Of a DNA stretch of 64,000 nt, positions 59,477 to 64,000 are shown one piece after another. The position numbers were made by a program, and so were the translations under genes. This DNA is from Thioalkalivibrio thiocyanoxidans ARh2 (GTDB lineage: Bacteria; Pseudomonadota; Gammaproteobacteria; Ectothiorhodospirales; Ectothiorhodospiraceae), in the NCBI RefSeq assembly GCF_000385215.1, contig NZ_ARQK01000060.1, positions 92,916 to 156,915 on the forward strand, in the 5' to 3' direction. How positions within the stretch are numbered: position 1 is the first letter of the stretch; each line of letters opens with the position of its first letter. Under the pieces are notes generated by a model. That model had not been told where the DNA came from and did no database searches. It saw nothing but the letters and a program-made list of their open reading frames with translations.

Positions 59477-60139
59477 ATGTGCGGACGAATGACGCGGTAC
59501 AGCGCGACCAGCGAGCTCGCCATGCGGTATTTCCAGGTACCGGTCGACGAGACGTTTGACCCGCCCAGATACAATGTCGCGCCTGGGACGGACCTCGAAG
59601 CGTTTCGTGCGGGACATGAAACACCTGCCGCCTTCCAGCCGATGTTCTGGGGCTTTCGGCCGAAGCGGGTGGAGGACGGTCCTCGGCCGATCAACGCCCG
59701 CGCCGAAAAGGTCCCCACGAGTCCGTACTTCCGCTCTGCATTCGCCCGCCGGCGCTGCATCGTGCTGGCTGATGGCTGGTACGAGTGGCGCAAGACCAAT
59801 GACGGCAAGCAGCCGTACTACATTACCCTCGCCGAGGACGCGTCGCAGGACGTCCTGATGATGGCGGGCATCTGGGAGCCTACGGCCGATGGTGGCGCCT
59901 GCTGCGCGATCATCACCGAACCCGCATCAGAGCGGCTGGCGCACATTCACGACCGCAAGCCGCTGGTGCTGGATGCGGAGTGTCGCTGGGACTGGCTCGA
60001 TCCCGATCGGACGGAGCGTGAGGCCATCCGAGCCGGGACCGTCCGTCTGAACCCTGATACCTTGATTTATCACCCCGTGTCCACCCGCGTAAACCGTCCG
60101 TCTGAGGACGATCCCGGACTGATCGAGGCGATCACCTGA
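59477..60139 (+). CDS. SRAP domain protein (YedK/HMCES-like)
   Basis: A 220-residue SOS-response-associated peptidase-type protein. It begins MCGR, so removal of the start Met exposes the catalytic Cys2. Other active-site residues are seen in INARAEKV (Asn), VLADGWYEW (Glu) and AHIHDRKPLVL (His), although the last motif reads HDRKP in place of the usual H-x-RMP. SRAP proteins form a covalent thiazolidine link to abasic sites in single-stranded DNA. The role in abasic-site repair is inferred from the family. Confidence 0.93.
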   Translation: MCGRMTRYSATSELAMRYFQVPVDETFDPPRYNVAPGTDLEAFRAGHETPAAFQPMFWGFRPKRVEDGPRPINARAEKVPTSPYFRSAFARRRCIVLADGWYEWRKTNDGKQPYYITLAEDASQDVLMMAGIWEPTADGGACCAIITEPASERLAHIHDRKPLVLDAECRWDWLDPDRTEREAIRAGTVRLNPDTLIYHPVSTRVNRPSEDDPGLIEAIT

Positions 60140-60810
60140 GGTTCCCCTGGCGGCCGAGTCGTTTCACCTTCAGGATCGCGCGCCCGAATCCGGAAACATG
60201 GAACCTAAAGCGGGTTTCGGCTGGAGGAACCGCCGAAGAAGGCGGGTGTCCTCGTTCCTTAAGCAAGATGTGACCCCGGGCCCCGCGACCACCAAGCCCC
60301 GTAGGAGGCTGCTTGCAAGCGAAGCCCCTGCAAAAGCCGGACGCGGGCAGGGCTTCGCCTGCAAGCAGCCTCCTACAGGCCGTTCGGTGTTCCGAATAGG
60401 CGGTCATTCCAGAAACGCGCAGCGATCATCCGGGATCGCGATCGGCGGGGCAGGAGCAGACGTCAGGGATCCCGGCTCTTCACTTCGCTTCGGCCGGGAT
60501 GACGGCGTGGCGCCTGGAAGAAGATGGGTGTCCTCTTTCTCTGCCCTGTACCCATCGAGAACTGTGAAGCACTTACGATGCTGAAGCAGGCGGCAAACCC
60601 CCTGGCCGGCGCAACGTCGTGCAAGACGGGGCGGGGCCGTAAGGGCGGATGGGCGGAGATCGTGACCGATTTGGCACCGTTGGCGCCTGCAGGGCAGTTT
60701 CCGCTCTTGTCTTCCCCGAACAAGGCGTTTGCTCGGCCTATACTTGTCCGTGGCCGTGCGCGAAAACGGCCATTCGGCCCGATTCCACACCGGAACCACG
60801 GAGTTACATC
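60140..60810. other. Repeat-rich intergenic region
   Basis: About 670 bases with no supported gene. It contains two copies of the AAGAAG-type palindrome (60234-60258, 60516-60540), the long inverted repeat at 60301-60376, and GC-rich palindromic sequence. The open frames across it lack start sites and sensible composition. Confidence 0.6.
60301..60376. repeat. REP-like inverted repeat with 27-bp arms
   Basis: The left arm (60301-60327, starting GTAGGAGGCTGCTTGCA) and right arm (60350-60376) are reverse complements with one mismatch, around a 22-base loop. The arms would form a very stable cruciform or RNA hairpin. It has the GTAGGAG...CTCCTAC signature of Pseudomonas/Xanthomonas REP elements. 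Confidence 0.85.
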
Positions 60811-61125
60811 ATGACAAGGCGATGGATTTTCCTGTTGCTGGCATCGGTATGGCTGCTGCCCTTCGCATTGCTCCCCGTGTCCGCCACGGCGGGGCAGACG
60901 CATCTCGGCAGCACCGCGAGCCCCGTGCCGATGGAGATTGTCGACGACGCGGTCCCGACACCGCAGGTGCTTCAGTCCGAGCACCTGTTCGATCAGCAGG
61001 AGCTCGACGAACTGGCGGCTCTCGAAGCCGAGAATGCCGAACTACAGGAGCAGACGGCGGGCTTTTTCGGCCCCAGGGTCGGCACCGTCATCATCATTGC
61101 CGTTCTGCTGATCGTGCTGCTGTAG
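60811..61125 (+). CDS. PA2779-family protein
   Basis: 104 residues from the ATG at 60811, preferred because CGGAG lies eight bases upstream. A signal peptide (WIFLLLASVWLLPFALLPVSA), an acidic helical region (LDELAALEAENAELQEQTAG) and a C-terminal hydrophobic anchor (TVIIIAVLLIVLL) make it a small bitopic membrane or periplasmic protein. PA2779-type proteins occur next to PA2778-type cysteine peptidases, as here. Function unknown. Confidence 0.8.
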   Translation: MTRRWIFLLLASVWLLPFALLPVSATAGQTHLGSTASPVPMEIVDDAVPTPQVLQSEHLFDQQELDELAALEAENAELQEQTAGFFGPRVGTVIIIAVLLIVLL

Positions 61126-61139
61126 CGGCTGCGCCTGCC

Positions 61140-61871
61140 GTGTTGAGCGTGTTTCGCCGCGCTACCGGCCGGCAACGGCGTGGCGCGTGGCCACGGAGCC
61201 AGCAACAACCGTCGGGCAGAGACGCCCCGCTCGGTGTCGGGCTGCTGGTGCTCTGCGCGCTTGCGCTCTCGGCGTGCGGGACGACGGGCGGAATGGAACG
61301 CTACGCCCTGCAGGTCGAGGAAGGTGTCGCGCTTGAGGTCCCTTATGTGCGCCAGACCTCCCGGACCGACTGTGGCAGCGCCGCGCTCGCCAGTGTCATG
61401 GAGTACTACCGCGGCTCCGCCTATTCGCCACACGCGTTGTCTGATCAGTATCCACACGCCTCGCCGCGGGGCTACTCCCTGGGCGAGCTGCGCGAAATCG
61501 CCCGCGAGCATGGATTCGCGGCGTTCGTGGTGCCGGGTGACGAGTCGTTCCTGCGCAGCCACCTGGAGCGTGGCCGGCCCCTGATCGTGCCCTTGCAGGT
61601 CCGGCAGGGAGATGCCGACCTGCGCGGCACGCCCGGTGTGTTCGCTCGCCTGATCGAGCGGCGAGGCGACCAGGAGCAGGATTCCGGGTACGACCACTAC
61701 GTTGTCGTGGTCGGTATGGACGACTCGCGCGGCAAGGTCCTGGCCATGGACCCCGCGCGCGGCCCGGTGGAAATCGACTTCGGGGACTTCGCCACCGCCT
61801 GGGAGCGAATGCACCACGCGGTGCTACTGTTGGGTCTCGACGATCAGGGTCGCCGGGCAGCACCACATTGA
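61140..61871 (+). CDS. PA2778-family lipoprotein cysteine peptidase (C39-like)
   Basis: About 243 residues from a GTG at 61140 (61149 is an alternative). A lipoprotein signal ends at LSAC in GLLVLCALALSACGTT. The peptidase part has the catalytic Cys in VRQTSRTDCGSAALASVMEY, the His in GYDHYVVVVGMDD and the Asp in AMDPARGPVEI, a C39-like papain-fold triad. It follows the PA2779-type gene with a 14-bp gap, so the two are likely cotranscribed. Substrate unknown. Confidence 0.85.
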   Translation: MLSVFRRATGRQRRGAWPRSQQQPSGRDAPLGVGLLVLCALALSACGTTGGMERYALQVEEGVALEVPYVRQTSRTDCGSAALASVMEYYRGSAYSPHALSDQYPHASPRGYSLGELREIAREHGFAAFVVPGDESFLRSHLERGRPLIVPLQVRQGDADLRGTPGVFARLIERRGDQEQDSGYDHYVVVVGMDDSRGKVLAMDPARGPVEIDFGDFATAWERMHHAVLLLGLDDQGRRAAPH

Positions 61872-61914
61872 ACCCGGGCCTGAGTCGGGGCGTCGAATGG
61901 CCCGGTCACCCATG

Positions 61915-61976
61915 GGGGTCAGACCTTGCCTTTTGCCTCTCCCTTGATGCGGGGGCAAAAGGCAAGGTCTGACCCC
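61915..61976. repeat. Perfect 23-bp inverted repeat
   Basis: 61915-61937 and 61954-61976 are perfect reverse complements around a 16-base loop; the right arm, with a few extra bases, also occurs at 59421-59447. It is a REP-like, transposase-mobilised type of element. Confidence 0.8.
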
Positions 61977-61989
61977 GGAAGCTCGGCGT

Positions 61990-62096
61990 GAAGGCCGCAT
62001 TTCAGGGGTGAAATGCCTTGTTTAAGGGTCAGAAACGGGCCTTCCAGGCATGAAAGTGCCATTCCAACAGAGGGTTACCGTGGTCCGACCCCGTCA
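61990..62096 (+). repeat. Direct repeat, left copy, flanking the yefM-yoeB pair
   Basis: Begins GAAGGCCGCATTTCAGGGGT and ends near GGTCCGACCCCG. A ~107-bp stretch recurs at 62796-62902 with high identity (shared GGTGAAATGCCTTGT, CAGAAACGGGCCTTC, TGTGGTCCGACCCCG with few changes). The similarity also reaches further left, through the repeat at 61954. Confidence 0.75.
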
Positions 62097-62124
62097 TGCC
62101 TCGCAGATGGGTCGGAAGACGCAA

Positions 62125-62171
62125 TTGAACCAAACCTGAAGGATGTCTATAGTTGTACGGCACTTCCGTAC
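62125..62171 (+). promoter_or_regulatory. Promoter and operator of the yefM-yoeB operon
   Basis: TTGAAC (62125-62130) and TATAGT (62148-62153) are 17 bp apart, a good sigma-70 promoter. Just downstream GTACGG (62155-62160) and CCGTAC (62166-62171) form an inverted repeat across CACTT, like the TGTAC-containing operators that YefM-type antitoxins bind. Confidence 0.75.
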
Positions 62172-62185
62172 GTTTGAGGTCCTGC

Positions 62186-62464
62186 ATGGAAACAGTCAGC
62201 GTGAACCGGTTTCGCGAGAACCTGAAGGCCTTCGTGGAAGAGGCCGTCACTACACACACGCCGCTCAAGGTCACGCGCCGAGCGGGTGAGGCCTTTGTGG
62301 TGATGAGTGCGGATGACTGGGAGCGGGAGCAGGAAACGCTCTACGTCCTGCAGAACTCCAGCCTGATGCAGCAGATCGCCGATTCGGCCGCTACCCATCG
62401 GAAGGGAGAAGGCTACCGTCCCACGGAAGGGGAGATGGATGAGATCACTGGTATTCGAGGGTAA
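62186..62464 (+). CDS. yefM: YefM/Phd-family antitoxin
   Basis: 92 residues from the ATG at 62186. It reads METVSVNRFRENLKAFVEEA, with LKVTRRAGEAFVVMSADDWE next, the Phd/YefM N-terminal DNA-binding fold, and a C-terminal acidic, flexible toxin-binding tail. It neutralises the YoeB toxin and, with it, represses its own promoter, where an inverted repeat is seen. It overlaps the toxin gene by 26 bp. Confidence 0.93.
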   Translation: METVSVNRFRENLKAFVEEAVTTHTPLKVTRRAGEAFVVMSADDWEREQETLYVLQNSSLMQQIADSAATHRKGEGYRPTEGEMDEITGIRG

Positions 62465-62708
62465 TACCTGGGCGGCGTACGAAACGCTCCGTGAGCGTGA
62501 CCCAAGGCTGCATCGGGCTCTGCGACGGATCCTCAAGGAAATGCTCCGTAACGACCCGGCCACGGGAACGGGGAAACCGGAACCCCTTCGGCATTCGCTC
62601 TCGGGCTTCTGGTCCCGGCGTCTCTCCGCCCGGGATCGCCTGATCTACCGCTTCGACGATCAAGCCATCTACATCTTCGCGATCGGCGGCCATTACGACA
62701 CGCTGTGA
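62439..62708 (+). CDS. yoeB: YoeB/Txe-family mRNA interferase toxin
   Basis: An 89-residue ribosome-dependent RNase. The start MRSLVFEGNTWAAYETLRER and the C-terminal catalytic strand block WSRRLSARDRLIYRFDDQAI...GGHYD, with the conserved Arg, His and Tyr, match YoeB. It cleaves mRNA at the ribosomal A site when antitoxin is degraded. Translationally coupled to yefM by overlap. The pair lies between two copies of a ~107-bp direct repeat. Confidence 0.94.
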   Translation: MRSLVFEGNTWAAYETLRERDPRLHRALRRILKEMLRNDPATGTGKPEPLRHSLSGFWSRRLSARDRLIYRFDDQAIYIFAIGGHYDTL

Positions 62709-62795
62709 CCCGGGCGGGCCTTTCCCTCCGCTCGGGGCTCATCGGCAACAGGCAAGGTATCGCCCCGGGGCCACTGGGAGTGCCCAGGGTGCCGC

Positions 62796-62902
62796 GAAGG
62801 CCCCATTTCGGGGGTGAAATGCCTTGTCTAAGGCTCAGAAACGGGCCTTCAAGGAATGAAAGTCTCATGCCAACAGAGAGTTACTGTGGTCCGACCCCGC
62901 CA
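62796..62902 (+). repeat. Direct repeat, right copy, flanking the yefM-yoeB pair
   Basis: The counterpart of 61990-62096, 806 bp away. Upstream, GGCAACAGGCAAGG (62744-62757) echoes the GGCAAAAGGCAAGG at 61954. No gene lies between 62709 and 63002. Confidence 0.75.
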
Positions 62903-62963
62903 TTCCGCGTATTCACGCCCGCCATTCACCGTCTGCCCCCGAAGCCGCTTGGAAATGCGGAGA

Positions 62964-62990
62964 TTGACTCGCATAATCTACGCATAGATT
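62964..62990 (+). promoter_or_regulatory. Candidate promoter and operator of the fic gene
   Basis: TTGACT (62964-62969) is a candidate -35. AATCTA-CGCA-TAGATT (62975-62990) is a perfect 6-bp inverted repeat, and its right half (TAGATT) could double as a -10, though the spacing is only 15 bp. It lies just upstream of the GGAG ribosome binding site, so it may be an operator. Confidence 0.45.
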
Positions 62991-63002
62991 GCGGAGAATC
63001 TC

Positions 63003-64000
63003 GTGCAATACATCTGGGAACTGACCGGCTGGCCCCACTGGCAGTGGGACGCGGAACATATCGCGCCGATGCTGGCTGCGGCCGCGCGCGAGCAGGGTCG
63101 GCTGCTCGGAAGGATGCAGGGATTGGGATTCGCACTGCGCGAGGAAGCGTCGTTTCGCGTGCTGTCGGAGGATATCGTGGATTCCGGCGCGATCGAAGGC
63201 GAGCGACTGCCTCTGGATCAGGTGCGCTCCTCGCTTGCACGTCGCCTCGGTCTGGAGGCCGGTGGACTGACCGCTTCAGGGCCGGACGTCGACGGCATGG
63301 TCGAGCTGATGCTGGATGCCACGAAGGCCTTTGATCGTGAGCTGACAGTGGATCGGCTGTTCGACTGGCATGCGGCCCTGTTTCCGACGGGACGTAGCGG
63401 GATGACGCGGATTCCGGTCGCGCGTTGGCGGGATGACGATGAAGGGCCGATGGAGGTGGTGTCGGGTCCCGTTGGTCGGGAGACGGTGCACTTCTCCGCG
63501 CCACCGGCCGAGCGAATCCCGGGGGAGGTCGACGCCTTCGTCGCGTGGTTCAAGGCGCCCGGCCCTCTGGATCCGCTAGTGGTGGCGGGGCTGGCCCATC
63601 TCTGGTTCGTGACCATTCACCCGTTCGCGGATGGAAATGGGCGTATCGCTCGGGCAATCGCCGATATGGCGCTGGCACGAGCGGATGGTTCGGCGGAACG
63701 TTTCTACAGCATGTCCGGGCAGATCCTTCGGGAACGCAGTGACTATTACGCCATCCTGGAGCGGACTCAGAAACAGGGGGACCTGGACATCACCCTGTGG
63801 CTGGAATGGTTCCTGGGCTGCCTGCAGCGTTCGCTGAGCAACGCCCAGGATGCACTCGAGCACGTGCTGTTCAAGTCCCAATTCTGGGAGCGCTTCGCCA
63901 CGGAGCCGCTCAATGCCCGACAGATCAAGGTTCTCAATCGCCTGCTGGACGGATTCGAAGGTGGGATGACCTCTTCACGTTGGGCCCGGATGGCCAAGTG
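63003..64000 (+). CDS. Fic-family protein (partial at right edge)
   Basis: Starts at a GTG (63003-63005) with GGAG eight bases upstream and runs off the window after about 332 codons. It opens VQYIWELTGWPHWQWDAEHI, a DUF4172-type N-terminal domain, then has the inhibitory helix motif in VDSGAIEGERLPL ((S/T)xxxEG). The Fic core motif HPFADGNGRIARA (about residues 205-217) is intact, so it should transfer AMP or a similar group to a target protein, held off by the inhibitory helix. The final ~90 codons seen look like a winged-helix tail. No partner antitoxin is visible. Confidence 0.92.
   Translation, partial: MQYIWELTGWPHWQWDAEHIAPMLAAAAREQGRLLGRMQGLGFALREEASFRVLSEDIVDSGAIEGERLPLDQVRSSLARRLGLEAGGLTASGPDVDGMVELMLDATKAFDRELTVDRLFDWHAALFPTGRSGMTRIPVARWRDDDEGPMEVVSGPVGRETVHFSAPPAERIPGEVDAFVAWFKAPGPLDPLVVAGLAHLWFVTIHPFADGNGRIARAIADMALARADGSAERFYSMSGQILRERSDYYAILERTQKQGDLDITLWLEWFLGCLQRSLSNAQDALEHVLFKSQFWERFATEPLNARQIKVLNRLLDGFEGGMTSSRWARMAK

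Overview
The window is GC-rich chromosomal DNA from a gammaproteobacterium. Gene content (tesA beside a ybbAP-type exporter, MnmC, AlgC/ManC, DnaE2, OmpW, PA2778/PA2779-type proteins, a FimX-like protein, DUF1538 transporter) fits a Pseudomonas-like or Ectothiorhodospiraceae genome such as Thioalkalivibrio; that placement is inference. A ~19.5 kb integrated element (4183-23721) splits the chromosomal sequence.

Left flank (1-4182): an ABC exporter (permease running off the left edge, ATPase), divergent from the esterase tesA with overlapping start codons, and a small convergent hypothetical gene.

Integrated element (4183-23721): a 49-bp direct repeat (4183-4231 and 23722-23770) equals the 3' part of a tRNA-Arg(CCT) gene that is complete only at the right end. 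Next to the left repeat lies a tyrosine integrase. The cargo is (a) a translationally coupled Dcm-type methyltransferase / Vsr / EcoRII-type restriction operon, (b) a Gabija-like pair (OLD-family nuclease plus UvrD-like helicase), (c) a ~1.2 kb gene-free stretch packed with perfect hairpins and ending in a U-run, best read as a large structured noncoding RNA, (d) a protein made of two CsrA-like domains in one chain, (e) a solitary HicB-like protein, (f) a Rep_3-type initiator with upstream direct repeats, (g) a frameshifted gene and a decayed second copy of it bracketing a secreted Sel1-repeat/SH3 protein, and (h) a TrfA-type initiator with six ~22-bp iterons and a DnaA box. The element looks like an integrated plasmid with two replication modules and a defence cargo. 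No relaxase or conjugation gene is visible.

Right flank (23722-64000): tRNA-Arg, HPP-family membrane protein, MotA/MotB-like pair, lemA plus an M48 protease, tRNA-Leu(TAA), a CHASE-PAS-GGDEF cyclase, mnmC, an M23 endopeptidase, a YadGH-type ABC exporter, a leucyl aminopeptidase, a creatininase-family protein, an FkbM methyltransferase, ChaN-PDZ and M1 peptidase, HIT protein, ompW with a well-placed FNR-like site, an SDR, a DUF1538/PII-like/CBS operon, manB(algC)-manC, a LexA-box-controlled dnaE2, a FimX-like protein, a NAD-binding epimerase-like protein, an SRAP (YedK) protein, PA2779/PA2778-type proteins, a yefM-yoeB toxin-antitoxin pair between direct repeats, and a Fic protein cut by the right edge. 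The last 9 kb is rich in REP-like palindromes and dispersed repeats.

The strongest candidates for something undescribed are the large structured RNA at about 14441-15628 and the neighbouring tandem-CsrA protein.
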